This document shows, piece after piece, positions 44,137 to 53,650 of a stretch of 64,000 bases of DNA. The notes beneath the pieces were generated by a model, which saw only the letters and a list, made by a program, of their open reading frames with translations, was not told the origin of the DNA and ran no database searches. Both the position numbers and the translations under genes were made by a program. The DNA lies in assembly GCF_004123835.1 (NCBI RefSeq), contig NZ_MZMU01000018.1:124001-188000 (forward strand). Reading direction: 5' to 3'. Positions within the stretch are counted from its first letter, which is position 1. The number at the start of each line of letters is the position of its first letter. The stretch is from Rhizobium leguminosarum (GTDB lineage Bacteria > Pseudomonadota > Alphaproteobacteria > Rhizobiales > Rhizobiaceae).

Positions 44137-45282
44137 ATGTTTGATTTTTCGCTCGGCGAAACCGCGGACGCGATCCGTGAAACGACGGCGCGGTTTGCGG
44201 CCGATCATATTGCTCCGCTCGCCGCGGAGATCGACGAAAGCAACACGTTTCCACGCCAGCTCTGGCCCGAGATGGGTGCGCTCGGCCTGCATGGGATCAC
44301 GGTCGAGGAAGAATTCGGCGGCGCCGCTCTTGGTTATCTCGATCATGTCGTCGCCATGGAAGAGGTTTCGCGCGCCTCGGCCTCCGTGGGGCTCAGTTAC
44401 GGCGCCCATTCCAATCTTTGCGTCAACCAGATCCGCCGCTGGGCCTCGCCGGAGCAGAAGCGCCGCTATCTGCCACAGCTGATCTCCGGCGAACATGTCG
44501 GTTCGCTCGCCATGTCGGAGGTAAGCGCCGGTTCCGATGTCGTCTCCATGCGGTTGCGTGCCGAGAAAAAAGGCGACCGCTATATTCTGAACGGCACCAA
44601 GTTCTGGATCACCAACGCGCCGCACGCCGACGTGCTGGTGGTCTATGCCAAGACCGATCCCGCAGCCGGCCCGAAAGGCATTTCCGCCTTCATCATCGAA
44701 AAGGGCCTGTCCGGCTTCAGCGTCTCCAAGAAACTCTCCAAGCTCGGCATGCGCGGCAGCGATACCGCCGAACTGGTCTTCGAGGATTGCGCAGTGCCGG
44801 CCGAGGCGTTGATGGGCCGGGAGGGAGAAGGCGTGAAGATCCTGATGTCCGGCCTCGACTACGAGCGGGCTGTGCTTGCCGCCGGACCGCTCGGCATCAT
44901 GCAGGCCTGCCTCGATGTCGTGCTGCCCTATGTGCGCGATCGCAAACAGTTCGGCAAGGCAATCGGCGATTTCCAGCTGATGCAGGGCAAGATCGCCGAT
45001 ATGTATGTGGCGCTGAATTCGGCGCGCGCCTATGTCTATTCCGTCGCCCGGGCCTGCGATGCCGGCCGCGCGACGCGCACGGATGCAGCTGCTGCGATCC
45101 TCTTTGCCAGCGAAAATGCCGTGAAAGTGTCGCTGGAAGCGATCCAGGCGCTCGGCGGCGCCGGCTATACCAAGGAATGGCCGGTCGAACGCTATTTGCG
45201 CGACGCCAAGCTCTACGATATCGGCGCCGGCACCAACGAGATCCGCCGCTACCTGATCGGCCGGGAGCTCATTGCGTCATGA
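44137..45282 (+). CDS. liuA: Isovaleryl-CoA dehydrogenase
   Basis: 381 residues, ATG behind CGGGAGGAG. ACAD signatures AMSEVSAGSDVVSMRL and QALGGAGYTKEWPVERYLRD. The C-terminal position that holds the base in most ACADs is Gly here (YDIGAGTNEIRR), and Glu243 in GLDYERAVLAAGPLG takes its place, which is diagnostic for isovaleryl-CoA dehydrogenase. It converts isovaleryl-CoA to 3-methylcrotonyl-CoA in leucine breakdown. First gene of a five-gene operon; overlaps the next by 4 bases. Confidence 0.95.
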   Translation: MFDFSLGETADAIRETTARFAADHIAPLAAEIDESNTFPRQLWPEMGALGLHGITVEEEFGGAALGYLDHVVAMEEVSRASASVGLSYGAHSNLCVNQIRRWASPEQKRRYLPQLISGEHVGSLAMSEVSAGSDVVSMRLRAEKKGDRYILNGTKFWITNAPHADVLVVYAKTDPAAGPKGISAFIIEKGLSGFSVSKKLSKLGMRGSDTAELVFEDCAVPAEALMGREGEGVKILMSGLDYERAVLAAGPLGIMQACLDVVLPYVRDRKQFGKAIGDFQLMQGKIADMYVALNSARAYVYSVARACDAGRATRTDAAAAILFASENAVKVSLEAIQALGGAGYTKEWPVERYLRDAKLYDIGAGTNEIRRYLIGRELIAS

Positions 45283-46889
45283 CGGTGATTTCGACGGCGA
45301 TCGACCGCGACAGCGAGAGCTTCAAGGCCAATGCCAGCAAGAACAAGGCGCTTATCGACGAGCTCCACGACCGTTCGGCGAAAGCGCGCGAGGGTGGATC
45401 GCAGACAGCGCGCGAGCGCCATACCGGCAAGGGCAAGCTGCTGCCGCGCGATCGCATCCAGCTCTTGCTCGATGCCGGCAGCCCGTTCCTGGAGATCGGC
45501 ACGCTGGCGGCCAACGGCATGTATGACGACGAGGCGCCGGGCGCCGGCATCATATCAGGCATCGGCCGCGTTTACGGCCGCGAGGTGATGATCGTCGCCA
45601 ATGACGCGACGGTGAAGGGCGGCGCCTATTTCCCGATGACGGTGAAGAAACATCTGCGGGCGCAGGAGATCGCTCTGCAGAACCGGCTGCCCTGCCTCTA
45701 TCTGGTCGACAGCGGCGGCGCCAATCTTCCGCATCAGGCCGAAGTCTTTCCCGATCGGGATCATTTCGGCGCGATCTTCTACAACCAGGCCCAGATGTCG
45801 GCCGAAGGAATCCCACAGATCGCCTGCGTCATGGGAAGCTGCACCGCCGGCGGCGCCTATGTGCCCGCCATGTCCGACGAAACGGTGATCGTGCGCAATC
45901 AGGGCACGATCTTCCTCGCCGGCCCGCCGCTGGTGAAGGCCGCGACCGGCGAAGTCATTTCGGCCGAAGAGCTCGGCGGCGCCGAAACCCATGGCCGCCG
46001 CTCCGGCGTCGTCGATCATGTCGCCGAGAATGACGAACATGCACTGCTGCTCGTGCGCGATATCGCAGCCACTCTCAACAGTGTGAAATCAGTCGATATC
46101 GACCTCAAGCAGCCACAGCCGCCGAAACTCAATGCCGAGGATCTCTGCGGCCTCATCCCGGATGATGTGCGCTCGCCCTATGATGTGCGCGAGGTTATCG
46201 GCCGGATCGTCGATGGTTCGGAACTGCATGAGTTCAAGCCGCTCTACGGCACCACGCTGGTCTGCGGTTTCGCCCGCATCTGGGGCATGCCCGTCGCCGT
46301 CATCGCCAATAATGGGGTGCTGTTTTCCGAGAGCGCGCTGAAGGGGGCGCATTTCATCGAGCTCGCCTGCCAGCGCCGGGTGCCTTTGCTTTTCCTGCAG
46401 AACATCTCCGGCTTCATGGTCGGCGGCCGTTATGAGGCCGGCGGCATCGCCAAGGATGGGGCAAAGCTGGTGACGGCAGTTGCGACCGCGAGCGTGCCGA
46501 AGGTCACGGTCATCATCGGCGGCAGCTTCGGCGCCGGCAATTACGGCATGTGCGGCCGCGCCTATCGCCCGCGATTCCTCTTCACCTGGCCGAACAGCCG
46601 TATCAGTGTGATGGGCGGCGAACAGGCGGCCTCGGTGCTTGCCACCATACGTCGAGACTCCATGGAGGCGCGCGGTGAGAATTGGCCTATTGAAGAGGAG
46701 GAAGCCTTCAAGGCGCCGATCCGCGAGGGCTACGAGGCCGAGGGCAACCCCTATTATGCCACCGCCCGCCTCTGGGATGACGGCATCATCGATCCGCGCC
46801 AGACGCGGGATGTGCTGGGCCTTGCCTTTTCCGCCTGCCTGAATGCGCCGATCCCGAAAGGGCCGCGCTTCGGCCTGTTCAGGATGTGA
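45279..46889 (+). CDS. liuB: 3-Methylcrotonyl-CoA carboxylase, carboxyltransferase (beta) subunit
   Basis: 536 residues from ATG 45279 (overlap ATGA; the frame is open far upstream to 44418, which is not coding). Carboxyltransferase crotonase-like halves: VDSGGANLPHQAEVFPDRDH, GSCTAGGAYVPAMSDE, NISGFMVGGRYEAGGIAKDG and GGSFGAGNYGMCGRAYRPRF, the last typical of MCC beta. Transfers CO2 from biotin to 3-methylcrotonyl-CoA. Confidence 0.95.
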   Translation: MTVISTAIDRDSESFKANASKNKALIDELHDRSAKAREGGSQTARERHTGKGKLLPRDRIQLLLDAGSPFLEIGTLAANGMYDDEAPGAGIISGIGRVYGREVMIVANDATVKGGAYFPMTVKKHLRAQEIALQNRLPCLYLVDSGGANLPHQAEVFPDRDHFGAIFYNQAQMSAEGIPQIACVMGSCTAGGAYVPAMSDETVIVRNQGTIFLAGPPLVKAATGEVISAEELGGAETHGRRSGVVDHVAENDEHALLLVRDIAATLNSVKSVDIDLKQPQPPKLNAEDLCGLIPDDVRSPYDVREVIGRIVDGSELHEFKPLYGTTLVCGFARIWGMPVAVIANNGVLFSESALKGAHFIELACQRRVPLLFLQNISGFMVGGRYEAGGIAKDGAKLVTAVATASVPKVTVIIGGSFGAGNYGMCGRAYRPRFLFTWPNSRISVMGGEQAASVLATIRRDSMEARGENWPIEEEEAFKAPIREGYEAEGNPYYATARLWDDGIIDPRQTRDVLGLAFSACLNAPIPKGPRFGLFRM

Positions 46890-46896
46890 GGCGCCG

Positions 46897-48762
46897 ATGA
46901 TGGAAAGCCTTCTCATTGCCAATAGGGGCGAAATCGCTCGCCGCATCATCCGCACGGCCAAGATGCTCGGCATCCGCACCATCACCGTCTATTCCGAAGC
47001 CGATGCCGGCCTGCCCTTTGTGAGGGAGGCGGATGAGGCGATCGCCATCGGTCCCTCGCCGGCCCGCGAAAGCTACCTCTCGCAGGAACGCATCCTGGAG
47101 GCCGCCCGGAAAACTGGCGCTGCGGCGATCCACCCCGGCTACGGTTTCCTTTCGGAAAATGCCGGATTTGCCGAAGCGGTGGAAAAGGCCGGGATCCTCT
47201 GGGTCGGCGCGCCGCCCGCCGCCATCCGGGCGATGGGGCTCAAGGATGCCGCGAAGGAATTGATGCAGGCCGCCGGCGTGCCCGTGACCCCCGGCTATAT
47301 GGGCGCGGACCAGAGCGAAGAGAGGCTGGCGGCCGAGGCGGAGGCGACGGGCTATCCCGTGCTCATCAAGGCGGTTGCCGGCGGCGGCGGCAAGGGCATG
47401 CGCCGCGTCGACCGGCGTGAGGATTTCGCCGAACTTCTCGCCTCCTGCCGACGCGAGGCGGCCGCCGCCTTCGGCGACGACCGCGTTCTGATCGAGCGCT
47501 ACATCAGCAACCCGCGGCATATCGAGGTGCAGGTTTTCGCCGACAAGCTCGGCAATTGTGTGCATCTCTTCGAGCGCGATTGTTCACTGCAGCGCCGTCA
47601 CCAGAAGGTCATCGAGGAGGCCCCTGCCCCCGATCTCGATGCCGCCACCCGGGCAGTGATCTGCGATGCGGCGGTCAAGGCGGCAAGAGCGGTCAACTAT
47701 GTCGGCGCCGGCACCATCGAATTCATCGCCGATGCCTCGGAAGGCCTTCGCGACGATCGCATCTGGTTCATGGAGATGAACACTCGCCTGCAGGTGGAAC
47801 ACCCGGTCACCGAGGCAATTACTGGCGAGGATCTGGTGCTCTGGCAGCTGAAGGTCGCTAGCGGCGAGCCCTTGCCGAAAATGCAGGACGAGATCGCCAT
47901 GAACGGCTGGGCCTTCGAAGCCCGGCTCTATGCCGAAAATCCTGCCGCCGGCTATCTGCCCTCGACCGGCCGGCTCGAACATCTCCGGCTGCCGGAAACA
48001 GTCCGTGTCGACAGCGGCGTCGAGCAAGGGGATGACATCACCGCCTTCTATGACCCGATGATTGCCAAGATCGTCGCCCACGGGCCGCACCGCGAGGCGG
48101 CACTTTCGAAGCTCGCAGCCGCCTGCGCCGGCATCGAGGTCTGGCCGGTCAGATCCAATGCCGGCCTTCTCGCCCGCATCGCCGTCGATCCGGATTTTCG
48201 CGCAGCTCGGATCGATACCGGCTTTCTCGACCGCCATGACGACAGGCTTGTGGCGACGGAGCCGAGCGACACCGCAATCGACAGCGCGGCCACGGCGCTT
48301 TTAAAGAACACCGATAATGATCCCTGGACCGCGCTGACCGGGTTCCGCATCGCCGGCGCGGATGACAAGAGGGTGCGCATCCGTATCGGCGATCACCTCC
48401 ATTGGGGGCAATCACGTCCGGGGCTTGAGGCAAATACCGTCACGATCGGTGAAACGACGGTGCTTTTCGACGCCGGAAACGCCTGGCCGATCAGCCTGCC
48501 CGTCGCGAGCGAAGTCGAGGCAAGTCAGGGTGCCGGCGATGGCGCGATCCTTTCACCCATGCCCGGCCTCGTCATTTCGGTGGATGTCGCCGAAGGCGAT
48601 CGTGTCACCAAGGGGGACCGCCTGCTGACGGTCGAAGCGATGAAAATGGAACATTCGCTGCGCGCACCCTTCGACGGAGTCGTCGAAAAACTGCAGGTTT
48701 CCTTGGGTATCAGGGTCTCGGAAAATCAACTCGTCGTCAGCGTTGTGAAGGAGCAGGATTGA
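46897..48762 (+). CDS. liuD: 3-Methylcrotonyl-CoA carboxylase, biotin (alpha) subunit
   Basis: 621 residues. Biotin carboxylase domain (SLLIANRGEIARRIIRTA; HPGYGFLSENAGFAEA; ATP-grasp AVAGGGGKGMRRV; FMEMNTRLQVEHPVTEA) to about residue 450, then the BT linker. The biotinyl domain has VEAMKMEHSLRAP (Lys583) and SPMPGLVISVDV. Seven bases after the beta subunit. MCC rather than propionyl-CoA carboxylase is inferred from the isovaleryl-CoA dehydrogenase neighbour. Confidence 0.95.
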   Translation: MMESLLIANRGEIARRIIRTAKMLGIRTITVYSEADAGLPFVREADEAIAIGPSPARESYLSQERILEAARKTGAAAIHPGYGFLSENAGFAEAVEKAGILWVGAPPAAIRAMGLKDAAKELMQAAGVPVTPGYMGADQSEERLAAEAEATGYPVLIKAVAGGGGKGMRRVDRREDFAELLASCRREAAAAFGDDRVLIERYISNPRHIEVQVFADKLGNCVHLFERDCSLQRRHQKVIEEAPAPDLDAATRAVICDAAVKAARAVNYVGAGTIEFIADASEGLRDDRIWFMEMNTRLQVEHPVTEAITGEDLVLWQLKVASGEPLPKMQDEIAMNGWAFEARLYAENPAAGYLPSTGRLEHLRLPETVRVDSGVEQGDDITAFYDPMIAKIVAHGPHREAALSKLAAACAGIEVWPVRSNAGLLARIAVDPDFRAARIDTGFLDRHDDRLVATEPSDTAIDSAATALLKNTDNDPWTALTGFRIAGADDKRVRIRIGDHLHWGQSRPGLEANTVTIGETTVLFDAGNAWPISLPVASEVEASQGAGDGAILSPMPGLVISVDVAEGDRVTKGDRLLTVEAMKMEHSLRAPFDGVVEKLQVSLGIRVSENQLVVSVVKEQD

Positions 48763-49214
48763 TGGCCGGCCGTTATTTCGACGAATGGACGGTCGGCGAC
48801 CGCATCGCCCACGACATCCGCCGCACGGTCACCGAGACCGACAACCTGCTCTTCACGACACTCTCCCACAATCCGCAGCCGCTGCATCTCGATGCCGACT
48901 ATGCGGCCGGTACTGAATTCGGCCGGATCGTCGTCAACGGCACCTTCACCTTTGCGCTCACCGTCGGCCTTTCGGTCGGCGACACCACACTCGGCACGCT
49001 CGTCGCCAATCTCGGCTACGACAAGGTGACGATGCCGAAACCGGTCTTCATCGGCGATACCCTGCGGGTGGAAACGGAGGTGATGGAGCTGCGTCGCTCG
49101 AACTCCCGCCCCGATGCCGGCATCGTCACCTTCCGGCATATCACGCTGAACCAGCGCGGCGAGATCGTCTGCCAATGCCTGCGCACGGCCATGCTGAAGG
49201 TGAAACCGTCATGA
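48762..49214 (+). CDS. MaoC-family (R)-specific enoyl-CoA hydratase
   Basis: 150 residues, single hot-dog domain. Hydratase motif with TLSHNPQPLHLDADYA (Asp/His pair region) followed by FGRIVVNGTFTFALTVGLSV, as in MaoC/R-hydratases. TGATG overlap with the alpha subunit. In Mycobacterium tuberculosis the homologous position (Rv2499c) is also a MaoC protein. Here it should hydrate 3-methylglutaconyl-CoA or itaconyl-/mesaconyl-CoA, instead of the crotonase LiuC of the classical pathway. Confidence 0.88.
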   Translation: MAGRYFDEWTVGDRIAHDIRRTVTETDNLLFTTLSHNPQPLHLDADYAAGTEFGRIVVNGTFTFALTVGLSVGDTTLGTLVANLGYDKVTMPKPVFIGDTLRVETEVMELRRSNSRPDAGIVTFRHITLNQRGEIVCQCLRTAMLKVKPS

Positions 49215-50047
49215 GGCTGCGCTCGCTGCTCTTTGCGCCCGGTGACCGGCCGGAGCGTTTCGACAAGGCGCTTGCCTCAGGCGCCGATGCCGTCATTCTC
49301 GACCTGGAAGATTCGGTTGCGCCCATAAACAAGCCGAGAGCACGCGAGAGCGTGCATGAGTTCGTCCTGCATCATGCCGGCATGACCCCTCTCCTTATCC
49401 GCATCAATCCCCTCGCCTCGCAAGAATTCGAAGACGACCTTGCCGCTTTAAGCGGCCTTCATCCTTTCGCGCTCATGTTGCCGAAGGCCGAAGGGGCCGC
49501 TTCCGTGCTGAAACTCGCAGGCTCTCTTCCATCTGCTATCCCCATCCTGCCGATCGCGACCGAGACGCCATCCGCGATCTTCGAGATCGGCAGCTACCGA
49601 GAGGTCGCGACGAGCCTCTGCGGCCTGACCTGGGGGGCTGAGGATCTGCCGGCCGCGATGGGGGCTGCGACCGCGCGGCGAACGGATGGCCGTTATACGC
49701 CGCCTTACGAGCTTGCCCGCTCGCTGGTGCTGTTCGGCGCCCATGCCGCCGCCGTTCCGGCCATCGACACCGTCTATCCCGATTTCCACGATCTCAACGG
49801 TCTCAGGGCCTATGTCGGCCGTGCCCGGCGCGACGGCTTTTCCGGCATGATGGCCATCCATCCAAACCAGGTCGAAGTGATCAATCACGCCTTCACGCCG
49901 GATCCTTCAGAGATCGCCTGGGCCGAGAAAGTCGCCGCCGCCTTCGCAGCCAGGCCCGACGCGGGCGTCGTCCAGCTTGACGGGCGCATGCTGGATTTGC
50001 CGCATCTCAAGCTTGCGACCCGCATTCTCGATGTGGCCGGGCGATAG
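49211..50047 (+). CDS. CitE-like CoA-ester lyase (HpcH/HpaI family)
   Basis: 278 residues from ATG 49211 (4-base overlap). TIM-barrel features RSLLFAPGDRPERFDKALAS, ADAVILDLEDSVAP (metal-binding Asp/Glu), LMLPKAEGAASV, PILPIATETPSAIF and GLTWGAEDLPAAMG, ending with GMMAIHPNQVEVIN. Relatives cleave malyl-, citramalyl- or 3-hydroxy-3-methylglutaryl-CoA. The M. tuberculosis counterpart Rv2498c is described as both a citramalyl-CoA and an (R)-HMG-CoA lyase. No DRE-TIM HMG-CoA lyase is present in the window, so this protein is the likely terminal lyase. Confidence 0.88.
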   Translation: MRLRSLLFAPGDRPERFDKALASGADAVILDLEDSVAPINKPRARESVHEFVLHHAGMTPLLIRINPLASQEFEDDLAALSGLHPFALMLPKAEGAASVLKLAGSLPSAIPILPIATETPSAIFEIGSYREVATSLCGLTWGAEDLPAAMGAATARRTDGRYTPPYELARSLVLFGAHAAAVPAIDTVYPDFHDLNGLRAYVGRARRDGFSGMMAIHPNQVEVINHAFTPDPSEIAWAEKVAAAFAARPDAGVVQLDGRMLDLPHLKLATRILDVAGR

Positions 50048-50064
50048 AGCAAATGCTCCGCCAA

Positions 50065-51516
50065 TTAGCCCGCCTTTGCGGTTTGCTTGGAGGCGGCGTT
50101 CTCTCGGCTGAGGTAGCCGGCACCGATGGCGACGTAGAGATCCACATAGTCCTTGGCAACCTGTTGCACGGTGGCCGCAAGGCTTTCCTGGGCATCGGAG
50201 ACCGACCGCTGCGCGTCCAGGACATCGAGCAGTGACGAGGCGCCATCCTTGTAGCTCGTGGTCGAAAGCGCAAGCGACTCCTGCGCCGTCTGCACCTGTC
50301 TGCGCAACGGTTCGAGCGTCTGCGTGTCGCGGCGAACGGCCGACAGCGCGTTTTCCACCTCTTCGACCCCGTTCAGTACCGCCGATTTCCAGGCGAGATA
50401 TTGGGTCCTGGCATCGGATTTTTCGATATCGACATTCGCACGCAATTTGCCGCCATCGAAGATCGGCAGGTTGAGCGTCGGTCCGAAGGACCAGCTGGTC
50501 AGGGTTCCGCCGCTGGCACCGGATGATTTGACCCAGCTCGGCGAAATCGAGCCGGTGAGCGAGATCGACGGGTAGAGCTGAGCTTCGGCAGCACCGATAT
50601 CGGCAACGGCTGCCGCCAGCTCCCGTTCGGCCTTGCGGATATCGGGACGGTTGCGGATGAGATCGGCCGGAATGCCGGCGCGGATGTCGCCACGGAAGAC
50701 CGGCTGGCCGGCGCTTTTCTGCAGCTCGTCCATCAGCGAGGCCGCCGGCATTCCGAGCAGAGTGGCAATGTGATGGGCCGATTCGGTGAAGCTCTGTTCG
50801 AGGCCAGGAATGTCGGATTTTGTCGACTGTACCAGGCCCTCGGCCTGAACGACGTCGAGGCGGGAGGCCGCACCTGCCTTGAGCTGCAGCTGCGTGAGTT
50901 CGTAAGTCTGTTGGCGGGATTTCAAATTCGCCCGCGAAAGTGCGATGCGCTGCTGATAATAGCGGGCGTCGACATAGCTCTCGACCAGGTCTTTCAGGAA
51001 GGTGAGCTTTGCATTGTCGGCCGTTGCATAGGCGGCCCCAAGCGAGGCGATGGCGCTCTCTTTCGAGCGACGGTACTGGCCGAAGAAGTCGAGCAGCCAG
51101 GAAAGGCTGGCCCCGCCGGCTGTCGTGTTGGTGGTGCCGACCGTCGTGCGGAGCCGCCCCTTCTCGCCGGATACCGTGTGCGATGCGTCGACACTGAGGC
51201 TCGGCAGACCGCCGGCGCCGGCAACCGTGACATTGGCGGAAGCCGAGTTGATGCTCTCGAGCGCCTCCAGCACATCGAGGTTCTCGCTGAGGCCATGGGC
51301 CACCAGGCCGTCGAGCCGCTTGTCGCGATAGGCCGTCCACCACTGCGCCGTCACGACATCGCCGTTGCTCTTGCTGCCACCCTCTTCGAATTTGGCGGGA
51401 AGCAGCATCTCTGGGGGAACGTGATCCGGGCCGCTGACGCAGCCTGCGAGCAGGAGCGCAAGGGCGGATGTGGCGTAGCGGAGGGATGATAGTCTGGTGC
51501 GGAGCGACGGACTCAC
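50065..51516 (-). CDS. RND efflux outer-membrane factor (NodT family lipoprotein)
   Basis: 483 residues, GTG start. Lipoprotein signal ALALLLAGCVSGPDHVPPE, two outer-membrane-efflux repeats (RANLKSRQQTYELTQLQLKA, GAASRLDVVQAEGLV; SYKDGASSLLDVLDAQRSVS) and RNRPDIRKAERELAAA. It forms the TolC-like channel for the adaptor/permease pair encoded 2.3 kb away. Convergent with the leucine operon (17 bp apart). The 36-bp box at 51566-51601 lies 49 bp upstream of its start. Confidence 0.93.
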   Translation of the reverse strand: MSPSLRTRLSSLRYATSALALLLAGCVSGPDHVPPEMLLPAKFEEGGSKSNGDVVTAQWWTAYRDKRLDGLVAHGLSENLDVLEALESINSASANVTVAGAGGLPSLSVDASHTVSGEKGRLRTTVGTTNTTAGGASLSWLLDFFGQYRRSKESAIASLGAAYATADNAKLTFLKDLVESYVDARYYQQRIALSRANLKSRQQTYELTQLQLKAGAASRLDVVQAEGLVQSTKSDIPGLEQSFTESAHHIATLLGMPAASLMDELQKSAGQPVFRGDIRAGIPADLIRNRPDIRKAERELAAAVADIGAAEAQLYPSISLTGSISPSWVKSSGASGGTLTSWSFGPTLNLPIFDGGKLRANVDIEKSDARTQYLAWKSAVLNGVEEVENALSAVRRDTQTLEPLRRQVQTAQESLALSTTSYKDGASSLLDVLDAQRSVSDAQESLAATVQQVAKDYVDLYVAIGAGYLSRENAASKQTAKAG

Positions 51517-51565
51517 TGGCGAGCTTTCTGAACCGGGATCGGAGAGTCAGGCTTAGCGAGGCCAG

Positions 51566-51601
51566 CGTTAATGGCGGTAAAGAAACTGTAAAGTTAGGTA
51601 A
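51566..51601 (-). promoter_or_regulatory. Response-regulator box A (upstream of outer-membrane factor)
   Basis: Read on the minus strand it starts TTACCTAACTTTACAG and ends TTACCGCCATTAACG. It has CTTTAC/CTTTAC/ATTAAC units about one helical turn apart, and 27 of 36 positions are identical in boxes B and C. It overlaps the last codons of the sensor kinase gene. Confidence 0.65.
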
Positions 51602-52898
51602 AATCCCGGGATGCTTGATCGTCAGCCGAACCATAGGGCGTCGGCCGCCTCGGAAGCTCCAGCGTGATCGCCAGGCCTCCGGCGTTAGGCAATGACGCAT
51701 GCACGCGTCCGCCATGGCGCTCGATGGCCTGCCGGGTGATGGCGAGACCCAGGCCGTATCCGCCTCTCGGCACAGCCTCGTTCCCGCGTGAGAACGGCTG
51801 GAAAATCCGTTCGAGTTCGTCTCGCCTGACACCTGGCCCCTGATCCGTGACGCAGATTTTGAGGCGGTCGGTCGCCGCCTCGCAAGCCACTGATATGCGC
51901 GAATGCTCGGCCGTGTACTTGACGGCGTTGCGGACGACGTTTTCGAGCGCCCTGTAGATCAGCTCACCTTCGACCTCGGCGCGGAAGGCGCCCTCGACAC
52001 TCGTCGTGATCGAGACGTCCCGCGCCTGGGCTTCGAATGCCGCATCGCCGAGGATTTCGTTCAGCAGCTCAATGACATCGAGAGTGTGCGTTTTCAGCGG
52101 AAGGCCGGATCCGGCGGTCAACCTAGCAAGCGTCAGAACTTCGCCGACCAGCGCATCCAGCCGTTCGACCTCCCGGTCCATGCGGTCCAGCATGGCACCG
52201 AGTTTGGCGGGGCTCTGCCGAAGGACGCCGACGGCGGCCTGCAGACGGGACAAGGGCGAACGCAGTTCATGGGAGACATCGTGGAACAGCCGTTGCTGCG
52301 CATCCTGAAGCTCCTGAAGCCGCGCGGCGCTGGAATCGAAGTCGTGCGCAAGCGCGGTGACCTCGTCCTTTCGGCCGGCCATTTTGTCCCCGATGCGGAA
52401 GTCGAAGCGGCCATGGGCGAGCGCGCTCAAGCCATCGCGCAGATGCACGACGGGACGAATGAGGTACCGGGCAAGTGCGCCTGCCGATATCGTGCTCGAA
52501 ATCAGGATCGCGAGCCACGGTATGAACGGACCAAGGTTGTCGAAGGTCAAAGCGACCCGAACCGGCAGGGAAATCCGATAGCAAACTCCGTCCTTCAGGA
52601 CGAATCTTGTATCGACGGTCTTTGGAACCGCACAGGCACCGGCTGTCGCAGTTTTGGAAATCGCCAGACCAGCCGGCAACGTCTCTTCGCTTGTGCGCAC
52701 GAAATGTGTGGCGGTATCTGCGCCATCTCTTGCGAGCACGTTTGCGGTCAGGGTCAGGGCGATCGCTCGCCGCTCTTCATCCAGTTCGCGCGCAAAAGGA
52801 ACCCCCTGGAGAAAATTGACGAGCAGGAAGATCACGCCGACTGTCGCCGCCATCGTCAGCCAGATCGTCGTGAAGAATTTCCAGAAAAGCCGGGGCAT
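51594..52898 (-). CDS. Sensor histidine kinase (EnvZ/CpxA type)
   Basis: 434 residues from ATG 52898. Two transmembrane helices (about 8-30 and 125-145) enclose a periplasmic loop with one Cys pair. A HAMP domain (RPVVHLRDGLSALAHGRFDF), DHp with LFHDVSHELRSPLSRL (His210) and HATPase boxes VVRNAVKY (N), VTDQGPGV (G1), IFQPFSR (F) and GGYGLGLAI (G2) follow. Partner of the response regulator 2 bp upstream. Confidence 0.94.
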   Translation of the reverse strand: MPRLFWKFFTTIWLTMAATVGVIFLLVNFLQGVPFARELDEERRAIALTLTANVLARDGADTATHFVRTSEETLPAGLAISKTATAGACAVPKTVDTRFVLKDGVCYRISLPVRVALTFDNLGPFIPWLAILISSTISAGALARYLIRPVVHLRDGLSALAHGRFDFRIGDKMAGRKDEVTALAHDFDSSAARLQELQDAQQRLFHDVSHELRSPLSRLQAAVGVLRQSPAKLGAMLDRMDREVERLDALVGEVLTLARLTAGSGLPLKTHTLDVIELLNEILGDAAFEAQARDVSITTSVEGAFRAEVEGELIYRALENVVRNAVKYTAEHSRISVACEAATDRLKICVTDQGPGVRRDELERIFQPFSRGNEAVPRGGYGLGLAITRQAIERHGGRVHASLPNAGGLAITLELPRRPTPYGSADDQASRDFT

Positions 52899-52900
52899 GG

Positions 52901-53587
52901 TCAGTCCACGAGAAGTTGATAGCCCTGGCCGCGAACGGACTGGATCCAGGATTGTCCGTCCTCCCTCAGTCCGAGCTTCTGACGAACGCTGCTGATATGG
53001 ACGTCGATACGGCGATCGAACGGGGTCAACGGCTTGCCGAAGGCCCGCTTCGAAATGTCCTGCTTCGACACGAGCTGGCCGGCGTTGCGGGCGAGGACCT
53101 CGAGCAGGCTGAATTCCGTGCCGGTCAGCTCCAAGGTCTCGCCGCGCCATTCGGCGAACCTGCTGCCCGGATGGATCACGAGTTTTCCCGCGCTTATCGT
53201 GTCGGTCGAAGGACCGGCCGCCGGCTGACCTGCCCGACGGAGGATGGCGCGCAACCTCGCTGCAAGTTCGCCCGGCGAGCATGGCTTCGGCACATAGTCG
53301 TCGGCGCCGAGATTGAGACCCGATATCCTGTCGACGTCATCGCCCCTTGCGGTCAGCATCAAGACCGGGACCTGGCTGAGCTTCCTGATCCTCTGCAGAA
53401 CCTCGATCCCGTTCATCCGAGGCATCATGATGTCGAGCACGATGATATCGACCGTATTGCCGGCAGCAGCGGCAATCGCGGCGCGCCCGTCCGTATCCGT
53501 GACGACATCATATCCTTCTTCGACCAGATATTCCTGCAGAAGCGTCGTCAGCTCGGCATCGTCGTCGATGAGGAGAACCTTGTTCAT
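52901..53587 (-). CDS. OmpR/PhoB-family response regulator
   Basis: 228 residues. Receiver domain with acidic pocket LLIDDDAEL, phospho-acceptor IIVLDIMMPRMNG (Asp52) and Lys in DDYVPKP (Lys101). A winged-helix DNA-binding domain follows (TGTEFSLLEVLARNAGQLVS; FDRRIDVHISSVRQKLGL; SVRGQGYQLLVD). It diverges from the efflux adaptor gene; the three 36-bp boxes in the window have the tandem-repeat form this family binds. Confidence 0.95.
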   Translation of the reverse strand: MNKVLLIDDDAELTTLLQEYLVEEGYDVVTDTDGRAAIAAAAGNTVDIIVLDIMMPRMNGIEVLQRIRKLSQVPVLMLTARGDDVDRISGLNLGADDYVPKPCSPGELAARLRAILRRAGQPAAGPSTDTISAGKLVIHPGSRFAEWRGETLELTGTEFSLLEVLARNAGQLVSKQDISKRAFGKPLTPFDRRIDVHISSVRQKLGLREDGQSWIQSVRGQGYQLLVD

Positions 53588-53650
53588 TCACTTCGTCCGT
53601 CATTGATCCTGGTCAGCCATACAGCACAAACACGGTCGCGCGAGCGTGTT

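Noticed and set aside
44418..45278. In-frame upstream extension of the carboxyltransferase gene
   Set aside because: It overlaps isovaleryl-CoA dehydrogenase in another frame; the ATG at 45279 has the normal N-terminus.
49907..51832. 641-codon minus-strand frame over the outer-membrane factor
   Set aside because: The NodT-type protein in another minus frame (50065-51516) has signal peptide, repeats and RND context.
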